From positions 248,001 through 312,000 of the forward strand of contig CP188828.1 in NCBI GenBank assembly GCA_050110875.1: 64,000 nt of DNA, read 5' to 3'. The notes under the pieces were generated by a model, which did not search any database, was not told the DNA's origin, and worked only from the letters and a program-made list of their open reading frames with translations. The DNA is from Methyloligella sp050110875. Lineage in GTDB: Bacteria; Pseudomonadota; Alphaproteobacteria; Rhizobiales; Methyloligellaceae. The position numbers and the translations under genes are program-made. Below, one piece after another: positions 26,951 through 34,369 of the stretch (its first letter is position 1; the number at the start of each line of letters is the position of its first letter).

Positions 26951-26980
26951 GGCATATGCGGTTGTAGAGAACGGAGGCGA

Positions 26981-27706
26981 TCAGTCGGTGGAAATTTCGC
27001 CCGTGACGACGGTCTCTTCGATCAGCTTGCCCTCTTCCAGGCGGAGCACCCGGTCCATGCGGCTGGCCAGCTCAAGGTTGTGGGTGGCGATGAGAGCGCC
27101 GACGGCGGAGTTGTGGACCAGGTCCAGCAGCTCCTCGAAAACCCGCTCGCCCGTGTGGGGATCGAGATTGCCGGTCGGCTCGTCGGCCAGGAGCAGCGCC
27201 GGATTGTTGGCGACCCCCCGGGCGATGGCGACGCGCTGCTGCTCGCCCCCGGAAAGCTGGGACGGGCGGTGCTCGGCTCGTTCGGTGAGCCCGAAGGCGG
27301 CCAGCAGCTCATTGGCGCGGGCCTCGGCATCCTGCCGGTCGCGGCCCAGGATCATCTGGGGAAGCACGACATTCTCGGCGGCCGAGAACTCGGGCAGCAG
27401 GTGATGGAACTGATAGACGAAGCCGATCTCCTGGCGCCGCATGCGAGTGCGGCCCTTATCGTCCAAGGCGCCGCAATCGACACCGCCGATCAGCACCTTG
27501 CCGCTCGCCGGCTGCTCCAGCAGTCCCGCGATATGCAGCAAGGTCGATTTGCCCGCGCCGGACGGGCCGAGCAGCGCCACGGTCTCGCCGGGATAGATAT
27601 CGGCGGAGGCGCCGTCCAGCACCTTCAGCTCGCGCGGGCCCTGCTTGAAGCTATGGGTCAGCGCCTCGAGGCGGAGCGCCGGTTCGGATTTCGATGCGGT
27701 GTCCAC
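26981..27706 (-). CDS. lolD: Lipoprotein-releasing ABC ATPase LolD
   Basis: LolD powers extraction of lipoproteins from the inner membrane by the LolCDE complex. The 241 residues show Walker A GPSGAGKST (47-55), Q-loop FVYQFHHLLPEFSAAENV, signature LSGGEQQ (151-157), Walker B LLLADEP (171-177) and His209 in ATHN. It starts ten bases after lolC stops. Transcription then reaches the dnaE promoter region 30 bases further on. Confidence 0.95.
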   Translation of the reverse strand: MDTASKSEPALRLEALTHSFKQGPRELKVLDGASADIYPGETVALLGPSGAGKSTLLHIAGLLEQPASGKVLIGGVDCGALDDKGRTRMRRQEIGFVYQFHHLLPEFSAAENVVLPQMILGRDRQDAEARANELLAAFGLTERAEHRPSQLSGGEQQRVAIARGVANNPALLLADEPTGNLDPHTGERVFEELLDLVHNSAVGALIATHNLELASRMDRVLRLEEGKLIEETVVTGEISTD

Positions 27707-27716
27707 TGAATTACGC

Positions 27717-29006
27717 CTAGCCGTATCTCAAGGCTTCCACGGGATCGAGCCGGGAGGCCTTCCAGGAGGGATAAAGGGTGGCGAGCACGGAGAGCGCGAG
27801 CGCCATGACGACGACGGAGATGGTCTCGCCGGTGTCCATTTCGGCGGGCATCTGGGAGAGATAGTAGAGCTCCGGGGAGAACAGCTCGGTGTTGGTCGCC
27901 CAGGCGATGAATTCCCGGATGCTCTCGATATTGAGGCAGACGAGCACGCCGAGCGCCAGACCCGCCAAAGTGCCGACCACGCCGATGCTGGCGCCGGTGA
28001 TGAAGAAGATGCGCATCACCGCGCCGCGGCTCGCCCCCATGGTGCGGAGGATGGCGATGTCGCCGGTCTTGTCCTTCACCAGCATGATCATGCCGGAAAT
28101 GATGTTGAGGGCGGCGACCAGAACGATCAGCGTCAGAATCAGGAACATCACGTTTCGTTCCACCTCCAGCGCGTTGAAGAAGGTGGCGTTCCGCTGGCGC
28201 CAGTCGCTGATATAGACGGTGGGGCCGCCGGCATCGAGGATCTTGGGCCCCAACTCGCCCACCTCGTCTGGTGAATCCAGCACCACCTCCAGCACGGTCA
28301 CGCTGCCGGGCTTGTTGAAATAGCGCTGCGCCTCGGCAAGCGGCATGAACAGGATCGAGGAATCGTATTCCGACATGCCGAGCTCGAAGATCGCCTTGAC
28401 GGGGTAGCGCTTCACCCGCGGGGCCGTGCCCAGCGCGGTCGATGCGCCACGCGGCGTGAGCAGGCTCACCTCGTCGCCCACCTTGACGTTGAGATTGTTG
28501 GCGAGACGGGAGCCGAGGGCGAGCCCCTCCCCCTCGTCGAAGCCTTCCAGGCTGCCGAAGCGAACGTTCTGGGAAACGGCGCCGAGCTCCTTCAGATCCT
28601 GCTCGGTCAAGCCGCGCACGAGCGCGCCGGTCTGAGTCGAAGGGGTCGTGATCATCACCTGGCCTTCGATCAGGGGAATCGCATGCTGCACGCCGCCGAC
28701 GCCTTTGATCCTGCCCACGACGTCCTTGTAGTCGGTGAAATCGTTATCCAGCGGGTGGACGACCACATGGCCGTTCAGGCCCAGCATCTTGTCGAACAGC
28801 TCCTGGCGGAAACCGTTCATCACCGCCATGACGATGATCAGGGTGGCCACGCCAAGGAGAATGCCGAGAAAAGAGAAGCCGGCGATGACGGAGATGAAGC
28901 CCTCTTTCCGGCGGGGGCGAAGATAGCGCAGCGCCACAAGCCATTCGAAGGGCGCGAAAGAGCGTCCGGTTCCGCTCGCCTTCGCCTTGTCCGCAACGTC
29001 GCTCAT
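27717..29006 (-). CDS. lolC: Lipoprotein-releasing permease LolC/LolE
   Basis: This is the membrane subunit of the lipoprotein exporter. The 429 residues have the LolC/E layout: an N-terminal helix (FISVIAGFSFLGILLGVATLIIVMAV region at about 39-65, followed by MNGFRQELFDKMLGLNGHVV), a large periplasmic domain to about 275, and three C-terminal helices of the FtsX type. Only one such gene is present, so a homodimer is likely, as in other alphaproteobacteria, instead of the LolC-LolE pair of E. coli. Its ATG overlaps the proS stop by four bases. Confidence 0.93.
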   Translation of the reverse strand: MSDVADKAKASGTGRSFAPFEWLVALRYLRPRRKEGFISVIAGFSFLGILLGVATLIIVMAVMNGFRQELFDKMLGLNGHVVVHPLDNDFTDYKDVVGRIKGVGGVQHAIPLIEGQVMITTPSTQTGALVRGLTEQDLKELGAVSQNVRFGSLEGFDEGEGLALGSRLANNLNVKVGDEVSLLTPRGASTALGTAPRVKRYPVKAIFELGMSEYDSSILFMPLAEAQRYFNKPGSVTVLEVVLDSPDEVGELGPKILDAGGPTVYISDWRQRNATFFNALEVERNVMFLILTLIVLVAALNIISGMIMLVKDKTGDIAILRTMGASRGAVMRIFFITGASIGVVGTLAGLALGVLVCLNIESIREFIAWATNTELFSPELYYLSQMPAEMDTGETISVVVMALALSVLATLYPSWKASRLDPVEALRYG

Positions 29007-30352
29007 GCATCACCCCGTTTGGCCGCTTCGACCTGCTTGCGCAAATGCTCCGTCAGAGCCTCCGGCGTCATGGAGGTCTTCTCGCCGGTCGCCCTGTTCT
29101 TCAATTCCACCTCGCCCGAGGCGAGACCCTTGGGGCCGACCACGATCTGCCAGGGAAGCCCGATGAGATCCATGGTGGTGAATTTTGCGCCGGCCCGATC
29201 GTCCCGATCGTCATAGAGGATGTCGAGACCGGCGGCGGTCAAGGACCGGTATAGGGTCTCGCAAGCCTTGTCCGTCTTCTCGTCTCCGGCTTTCAGGTTG
29301 ATCAGGCCAGCATCGAAGGGAGCCACGCTTTGCGGCCAAATAATGCCCGCATCGTCATGGGAGGCTTCGATAATGGCGCCGACGAGCCGCGAGACGCCGA
29401 TACCGTAGGAGCCCATCTCGACCGGAATCAACTCGCCGTCGGGTCCCTGCACCTTGGCATTCATGGGTTCGGAGTATTTGGTGCCGAAATAGAAGACCTG
29501 GCCGACCTCGATGCCCCGAGCGGAGAGCTGCTTGTCCTTGGGCACTTCCTTTTCGAAACGCTTCGGCTCGTGCACGTCCTCGGTGGCGGCGTAGAGCGCG
29601 GTGCGGGCGTCGACGTAAGGCGATAGATCGCTCTCATAGTCGATATTCTCCGGTGGGGGAGCCATCTCCACCAGATCCTTGTGGCAATAGACGGCCGATT
29701 CGCCGGTCTCGGCGAGAATAATAAACTCGTGGGAGAGATCGCCGCCGATGGGCCCCGTCTCGGCGCGCATGGGCACAGCGCGGAGCCCCATGCGCGAGAA
29801 GGTGCGCAGGTAGGAGACGAACATCTTGTGATAGGAGCGGACGGAGGCTTCCTTGGTGAGGTCGAAGGAATAGGAATCCTTCATCAGGAACTCGCGTCCC
29901 CGCATGACGCCGAAGCGGGGACGGACCTCGTCCCGGAATTTCCACTGGATGTGATAGAGGATCTTGGGCAGCTCCTTGTAGGACTTCACCCCGGCCCGGA
30001 AAATTTCGGTGATCATCTCCTCGTTGGTGGGCCCGTAGAGCATGTCGCGTTCATGGCGGTCGGTGATGCGCAGCATCTCCTTGCCATAGGCCTCGTAGCG
30101 GCCGCTCTCGCGCCAGAGCTCCGCAGGCTGCAGGGTCGGCATGAGAAGCTCCAGGGCCCCGGCCCGGTCCTGCTCCTCGCGGACGATCTGCTCGATCTTG
30201 CTCAGCACCTTGTGGCCCAGCGGCAACCAGGAATAGATGCCGGCGCTCGACTGGCGGATGAGTCCCGCGCGCAGCATCAGGCGGTGGGAGACAATCTCGG
30301 CTTCTTTGGGATCGTCGCGCAGAATCGGAAGGAAATATTGGCTGAGGCGCAT
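29003..30352 (-). CDS. proS: Prolyl-tRNA synthetase, short bacterial type
   Basis: ProS charges tRNA-Pro. The 449 residues are far fewer than the about 570 of E. coli ProS, because the YbaK-like editing insertion between motifs 2 and 3 is absent, typical of alphaproteobacteria. Class II motifs are visible: motif 1 around AGIYSWLPLGHKVLSKIEQI, motif 2 FRDEVRPRFGVMRGREFLMKD, and motif 3 GSYGIGVSRLVGAIIE. The C-terminal anticodon domain contains LPWQIVVGPKGL. It overlaps lolC by four bases and is probably the first gene of proS-lolC-lolD. Confidence 0.96.
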   Translation of the reverse strand: MRLSQYFLPILRDDPKEAEIVSHRLMLRAGLIRQSSAGIYSWLPLGHKVLSKIEQIVREEQDRAGALELLMPTLQPAELWRESGRYEAYGKEMLRITDRHERDMLYGPTNEEMITEIFRAGVKSYKELPKILYHIQWKFRDEVRPRFGVMRGREFLMKDSYSFDLTKEASVRSYHKMFVSYLRTFSRMGLRAVPMRAETGPIGGDLSHEFIILAETGESAVYCHKDLVEMAPPPENIDYESDLSPYVDARTALYAATEDVHEPKRFEKEVPKDKQLSARGIEVGQVFYFGTKYSEPMNAKVQGPDGELIPVEMGSYGIGVSRLVGAIIEASHDDAGIIWPQSVAPFDAGLINLKAGDEKTDKACETLYRSLTAAGLDILYDDRDDRAGAKFTTMDLIGLPWQIVVGPKGLASGEVELKNRATGEKTSMTPEALTEHLRKQVEAAKRGDA

Positions 30353-30447
30353 AAGGGCCCTGTCGGATCGAGCAAGATGAAAACTGTAGCGAAAGGACTG
30401 CCTCTAGTCCGATTCGGTCGGTGACGGACCGGCAACCTAGGCCGCGC

Positions 30448-30476
30448 TAATAGCTTACTTTGGCGAAACGGCGCAA
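30448..30476 (-). promoter_or_regulatory. Candidate proS promoter
   Basis: Minus strand TTGCGC (30476-30471), 17 bases, CTATTA (30453-30448). It resembles the alphaproteobacterial TTGAC-N17-CTATAT pattern and lies about 95 bases before the proS ATG. It is the best candidate in this gap. Confidence 0.4.
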
Positions 30477-30533
30477 TGGCGCAGCCCCCTCCACGGCGTA
30501 TCGGTAACCAACTGCAGAAAGATGCGGCGAGAG

Positions 30534-30551
30534 GTCACAATGTGTGGTGAC
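30534..30551. promoter_or_regulatory. GTCAC/GTGAC palindrome
   Basis: GTCAC (30534-30538) and GTGAC (30547-30551), separated by eight bases, form a perfect inverted repeat. The right arm overlaps the -35 of the candidate plus-strand promoter, so a dimeric regulator bound here could block it. It may be chance. Confidence 0.3.
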
Positions 30552-30575
30552 AATATGGCGCGGCTGGGTTAGTGT
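30547..30575 (+). promoter_or_regulatory. Candidate promoter of a plus-strand RNA
   Basis: GTGACA (30547-30552), 17 bases, TAGTGT (30570-30575). The -35 matches five of six consensus bases and the -10 equals that proposed for lexA. It points towards the terminator at 30802-30837, with no ORF between. Confidence 0.35.
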
Positions 30576-30581
30576 GCGCCC

Positions 30582-30837
30582 ACAACGCGCTGAGGACGGG
30601 ACTTAAAACGATCTCGACTTTGTTGCTCGTTGGAGATTGGACCAAGCTCCAAGTCTCAGGTCCAAGTCTTGGGAGGAAACGCTCTAGCCGCGCCAATCTA
30701 TCATTTTTCAATATGCGCAGCCTTTCTACCGGATGTCCGCAGGCGTAAGACCGGGCGGGACAGATTTTGGTAGATTGTGAGAGTTATAAAAAAAATTCTA
30801 CGGGAGTGAGGCGCGCCGGTCTTGCTCCCTTTTTTTT
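30582..30837 (+). ncRNA. Candidate structured small RNA
   Basis: The 530-base gap between proS and the DUF1467 gene has no convincing ORF, but on the plus strand it carries a possible promoter, several hairpins and an intrinsic terminator. Hairpins: TGGACC with GGTCCA near 30638-30664, which competes with a CCAAG/CTTGG pairing; and TCTACC (30725-30730) with GGTAGA (30769-30774) enclosing a GTCCGC/GCGGGAC inner stem. An SD-like GGGAGG near 30671 is not followed by a start codon. It matches none of 6S RNA, tmRNA, RNase P RNA or SRP RNA as far as I can see. The 5' end is a guess from the promoter. Confidence 0.3.
30788..30837. terminator. Bidirectional intrinsic terminator
   Basis: GGGAG (30802-30806) pairs with CTCCC (30825-30829), extended by wobble and AT/GC pairs to nine base pairs with a ten-base loop. 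On the plus strand eight T follow at once (30830-30837). On the minus strand the stem is followed by six bases and then eight T (plus-strand A at 30788-30795). It can end the epimerase and DUF1467 transcript on the minus strand and the candidate small RNA on the plus strand. Confidence 0.65.
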
Positions 30838-30882
30838 GCCTTATTTCGGAAATGACCTGATGATGGGCGCCGCAATACGCAG

Positions 30883-31161
30883 CTAGCGCACGCTTTCGTA
30901 GCGCGGCAGGAAGGGCACGTCGTCGAGGGAGACCGCGCCCTGAAATACGATGTAATAGATACCGACGAAGATCGCGCCCGAGATCAGGGTGGTGGCGATA
31001 ATCTTCGGGAGGAAATGGGGCTTGGAGGGGGCGCTTTCGGCCGATCCCTGTACCATCCCCTCCTCGCTCTCGCCTTGCGGCCGCACGCCGAAAGGCAGGA
31101 TCGCGAAGAATACGAGCCACCATACGATGAAATAGATCGCGAGGCCGAAGGCGATACTCAT
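30883..31161 (-). CDS. DUF1467 family small membrane protein
   Basis: This 92-residue protein has two hydrophobic segments (about 4-24, LAIYFIVWWLVFFAILPFG, and about 50-72, IIATTLISGAIFVGIYYIVF) joined by a polar loop with GVRPQGESEEG, and a short tail. It fits DUF1467, a family of unknown function found in alphaproteobacteria. The gene lies 15 bases downstream of methylmalonyl-CoA epimerase and is probably co-transcribed, ending at the terminator at 30788-30837. No function can be assigned from the sequence. Confidence 0.8.
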   Translation of the reverse strand: MSIAFGLAIYFIVWWLVFFAILPFGVRPQGESEEGMVQGSAESAPSKPHFLPKIIATTLISGAIFVGIYYIVFQGAVSLDDVPFLPRYESVR

Positions 31162-31176
31162 GTCGCGTATGCTCTC

Positions 31177-31581
31177 TTAAGCCTGTTCCAGCTCCACCAG
31201 GGTGCCGGAGAAATCCTTCGGGTGGAGGAACAGAACGGGTTTTCCATGGGCGCCGATCTTCGGCTCGCCGTCGCCCAGCACGCGGATCCCGTCGGCCACG
31301 AGCTTGTCCCGGGCGGTCGCGATATCGTCGACCTCATAGCAGAGATGGTGGATGCCACCGCCGGGATTGCGCTCCAGGAACTTGGCAATGGGCGAATTCT
31401 CGCCGAGCGCGCCGAGCAGCTCGATCTTGGTGTTGGGAAGCTCGATGAAAACCGTCGTCACGCCGTGCTCCGGCTGATCCACCTCCTCGGAAACCTTGGC
31501 GCCCAAGGTGTTGCGATAGATATCCGCCGCGGCCTTCAGGTCGGGCACCGCAATGGCGACATGGTTCAACTGTCCGATCAT
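31177..31581 (-). CDS. mce: Methylmalonyl-CoA epimerase
   Basis: The enzyme interconverts (S)- and (R)-methylmalonyl-CoA between propionyl-CoA carboxylase and mutase. The start is the ATG at 31581 (MIGQLNHVAIAVPDL) with AGAGGAG upstream; eight extra in-frame codons exist further up. The 134 residues form two VOC-fold halves with metal ligands in NHVAIAV (His7), GIHHLCYEV and the C-terminal TLVELEQA (Glu). Family length is about 135. Confidence 0.93.
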   Translation of the reverse strand: MIGQLNHVAIAVPDLKAAADIYRNTLGAKVSEEVDQPEHGVTTVFIELPNTKIELLGALGENSPIAKFLERNPGGGIHHLCYEVDDIATARDKLVADGIRVLGDGEPKIGAHGKPVLFLHPKDFSGTLVELEQA

Positions 31582-31674
31582 GTGGGCTTTCGCTCCTCTT
31601 CTCATTCGTCCGGGCTTGCCGCCTGTTTTAATGGCTCAGGCGGCGTTCCGCCAGTGGGGGGCGCCTCGTGACCA

Positions 31675-31797
31675 CGTCATGCCCGGCCTTGAGCCGGGCA
31701 TCCAGGGCGTCAGGCTCGGAAGGTTCCGCTCTGGATTGCTACCCGGGCTCGGCTTCGCCGACCCGGGCGCAGGCTCAAGTCAAGCCCGGCAATGACG
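31675..31797. repeat. Palindromic intergenic repeat, copy A
   Basis: The element begins CGTCAT and ends ATGACG (31675-31680 and 31792-31797). Inside are the hairpin GCCCGG-ccttga-GCCGGGC (31681 on), ATCCAG with CTCTGGAT, a GC-rich ACCCGGGC stem and CAAGCCCGG near the right end. A related element with the same ends lies at 43938-44033. Such palindromes are dispersed in many alphaproteobacterial genomes. Here it lies between the epimerase and RNase J, where it may also stop transcription. Confidence 0.75.
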
Positions 31798-31821
31798 AAA
31801 GAAGGTGTCTCCGACGCTTGC

Positions 31822-33504
31822 CTAAACCACCTGGACCATTACCGAGCAGATCGGCTTCTTGCCGACCGCCTGGTTGACCGCAGCGCGGACGGCGCGAGAA
31901 AGCGCATCGGCCACCATGGCACGGTCCTTCCGTCGTGGGCGCGGGATGCTTTCCAGGGCGCCGATGGCGGCATCGACGGCGATATCCTCCATGGGTTCTC
32001 CGTCGGCATCGGCCTTCGGCACGCCTAGGATCGCGACCATCGGATCGGCCATGAGCTGCCCCTTGTCGGACAGCACCACGGAGACGGAGATCGTGCCCAC
32101 GAAGCTGAGCTTGCGCCGTTCGCGGACATGGCCCTCGCCTTCGGACAAGATGATGCTGCCGTCGCGATACAGCCGGCCCGTGGGAAGCTCGTCGATGATC
32201 TTGGCAGGCTCGGGCGCGAGGCGCACCAGATCGCCGTTGCGGATGCGGAGCACCTGCTCCACGCCGAGCTCTTCGGCGAACTCGGCGTGGGCTTCGAGAT
32301 GCAGCCCCTCCCCGTGGACGGGAATGGCCAGCTTCGGCTTCAGCCAGGAATAGAGCTGCTCCAGCTCGCCACGCCTGGGATGGCCTGAGACATGCACCAG
32401 GCCGTCCTGATCGGTGATGATCTCGATCGCCTTGTCGGAGAGTCCGTTCTGGACGCGGGCGACGGCGCGCTCGTTGCCGGGAATGGTGCGTGAGGAAAAG
32501 ATCACCCGGTCGCCGGCATCGAGGCTGACATTGGGATGGTTATCCTGGGCGATGCGGGCCATGGCGGCGCGGGATTCGCCCTGGCTGCCCGTGCATAAGG
32601 CGACGACCTTCTTGGGCGGCAGGCTGTCGAACTCGGTTTCGGGCAGGATGCGGAAATCCTCATCCAGATAACCGGTCTCCTGGGCCGCCTCGATGACCCG
32701 ATACATGGCGCGTCCCACCACGACGAGCTCGCGACCCGCCTGGCGCGCGGCGCGGGCCACGGAGAGGATGCGGGCGACATTGGAGGCGAAGGTGGTGACG
32801 GCCACCCGGCGCGGCGCTTCGCGGATCATCGCCGCGAGCGTCTTGGCGACATCGGCTTCCGACGGCGAGACGCCGTCCCGGATCGCATTGGTCGAATCGC
32901 AGATCAGCGTATCCACACCTTCCGCGCCGATCTCGCTTAGGCGTTTCTGATCGGTCGGCGGAGATGTGAGCGGCTGCTCGTCGAGCTTCCAATCCCCGGA
33001 ATGAACCACGTTGCCGAGGGGCGTCTTGATGAAGACGGCGTTGGGCTCGGGGATCGAGTGGGACATGGAGATCAGCTCGATCTCGAACGGCCCGATCTTG
33101 CGGCTCCCGCCCAAGGGAACGGTGTGGATCGGGACATCGTCGGCGAAGGCGGTTTCCTTCAGCTTCGATTTCAACATGGCCACCGTGAAGGGCGTGGCGT
33201 AGACCGGGGCGCCGATCTTCTCCCAGAGATCGGGGATGGCGCCGTAATGATCCTCGTGGGCGTGGGTCAGAAGGATGCCTGCGATATTGTGGCGTTCCTC
33301 CTCCAGGAAGCGGATATCGGGCAGGATCACTTCCACGCCCGGTTCGGCCTCGGTCGGAAAGGTGATGCCGATATCGACGATCAGCCATTCGCGATCGCGT
33401 GGCGGGCCGAAGCCGTAGAGATAGAGGTTCATGCCGATCTCACCGATGCCGCCAAGGGCACCGAAGACGAAATCGGTTTTGGGGTCAGAGTTTCGGCGAG
33501 ACAT
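31822..33504 (-). CDS. rnj: Ribonuclease J
   Basis: RNase J is a metallo-beta-lactamase/beta-CASP enzyme with 5'-exo- and endonuclease activity in RNA decay and rRNA maturation. In the 560 residues the zinc motif is HAHEDH at 81-86, followed by SHSIPEPNAV, VVHSGDWKLDEQ and a beta-CASP domain with TTFASNVARI, CTGSQGESRAAM and HVSGHPRRGELEQLY. A C-terminal domain follows from about 450. It starts 70 bases after birA ends and is probably part of the nuo-birA transcript. Confidence 0.95.
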   Translation of the reverse strand: MSRRNSDPKTDFVFGALGGIGEIGMNLYLYGFGPPRDREWLIVDIGITFPTEAEPGVEVILPDIRFLEEERHNIAGILLTHAHEDHYGAIPDLWEKIGAPVYATPFTVAMLKSKLKETAFADDVPIHTVPLGGSRKIGPFEIELISMSHSIPEPNAVFIKTPLGNVVHSGDWKLDEQPLTSPPTDQKRLSEIGAEGVDTLICDSTNAIRDGVSPSEADVAKTLAAMIREAPRRVAVTTFASNVARILSVARAARQAGRELVVVGRAMYRVIEAAQETGYLDEDFRILPETEFDSLPPKKVVALCTGSQGESRAAMARIAQDNHPNVSLDAGDRVIFSSRTIPGNERAVARVQNGLSDKAIEIITDQDGLVHVSGHPRRGELEQLYSWLKPKLAIPVHGEGLHLEAHAEFAEELGVEQVLRIRNGDLVRLAPEPAKIIDELPTGRLYRDGSIILSEGEGHVRERRKLSFVGTISVSVVLSDKGQLMADPMVAILGVPKADADGEPMEDIAVDAAIGALESIPRPRRKDRAMVADALSRAVRAAVNQAVGKKPICSVMVQVV

Positions 33505-33574
33505 TCAGACTTTCGGTTGTAGACGGCGGGGCCGCGCGCCTTTGCAACGCGCGGGCGACAGCTTTACCCGGGTC

Positions 33575-34369
33575 TTACGCAGTTGGAAAGAACACGTCAC
33601 CTGCTGTAATGCGCCGCTCCGAGCCGTCGGCCATTCTGAGGCGCAATGCACCGGTGGCGTCGAGGCCCTCGAAACGGCCCTGCAGGCGCCCGTTGGGAAG
33701 CTGCACCGAGATTGGCTGGCCCAGCGCGTTGGCCCGTTCCATCCAAGCCTTGCGGATCTCCTGGAAGCCCGCACCGTCCGACCATTTTTTAAGGCAGCGG
33801 TCCGTGGTCTGGCTCAGGGCCAAGAGCGCTTCCGCCGGCTTGGCATCCACGCCATTGGCTTTGAGGCTGGTGGCCGGCTTGGGCAAGGTCTCGGGGTGAC
33901 TGGCGAGATTGATGCCGGTGCCGATCACCACGGTGGAGCGCTCCTCGTCGGCGTTGGCGGCGTTCTCAACCAGGATTCCGGCGAGCTTCCTGTCTTCCAG
34001 AAACACGTCGTTGGGCCATTTCAGGGCGAGCTTCGGCAGCAGCTCTTCCTTGCCCGCGTCCCGGATCAGGGTGGCGATCGCCTGGTGGGCGGCGAGACCC
34101 GCGACGAGGCCGAGCTGCACGGCGGTCGCGAGCGGGCAGCGGGGGCTGATGAGCAGGCTGGCGAAGAGATTGCCGGTCTGGGAATGCCAATCGCGGCCCG
34201 AGCGGCCCCTGCCCTTTGATTGGCGAGCGGACCAGATCCACACAGGACCGTCCTCCCCCGCCGCGGCCCGGCGCAAGGCTTCCGCGTTGGTGGAATCCGT
34301 CGTGTCGAGCCGGAGCAGCCGGTAGCCTTGCGGCAGTTTGGGAAGCGTTGTCGAGACGACCGCCATCAA
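33575..34369 (-). CDS. birA: Biotin-[acetyl-CoA-carboxylase] ligase
   Basis: BirA makes biotinyl-AMP and attaches biotin to carboxylases. The 264 residues contain the biotin-binding loop GRGRSGRDW (53-61), LFASLLISPRCPL, and the active-site LALKWPNDVFLEDRKLAGIL region, followed by a C-terminal SH3-like domain. There is no N-terminal helix-turn-helix, so it is a class I ligase without repressor function. Its start overlaps the nuoN stop by four bases; birA after nuoN is common in alphaproteobacteria. Confidence 0.94.
   Translation of the reverse strand: MMAVVSTTLPKLPQGYRLLRLDTTDSTNAEALRRAAAGEDGPVWIWSARQSKGRGRSGRDWHSQTGNLFASLLISPRCPLATAVQLGLVAGLAAHQAIATLIRDAGKEELLPKLALKWPNDVFLEDRKLAGILVENAANADEERSTVVIGTGINLASHPETLPKPATSLKANGVDAKPAEALLALSQTTDRCLKKWSDGAGFQEIRKAWMERANALGQPISVQLPNGRLQGRFEGLDATGALRLRMADGSERRITAGDVFFPTA

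Noticed and set aside
30582..30837. Identification as 6S RNA, tmRNA, RNase P RNA or SRP RNA
   Set aside because: None of the characteristic conserved segments (for example the GAGGAAAGTCC of RNase P RNA) is present.
30701..31123. 140-residue minus-strand frame over the DUF1467 gene
   Set aside because: Overlaps the real gene in another frame, runs through the terminator and is Arg-rich.
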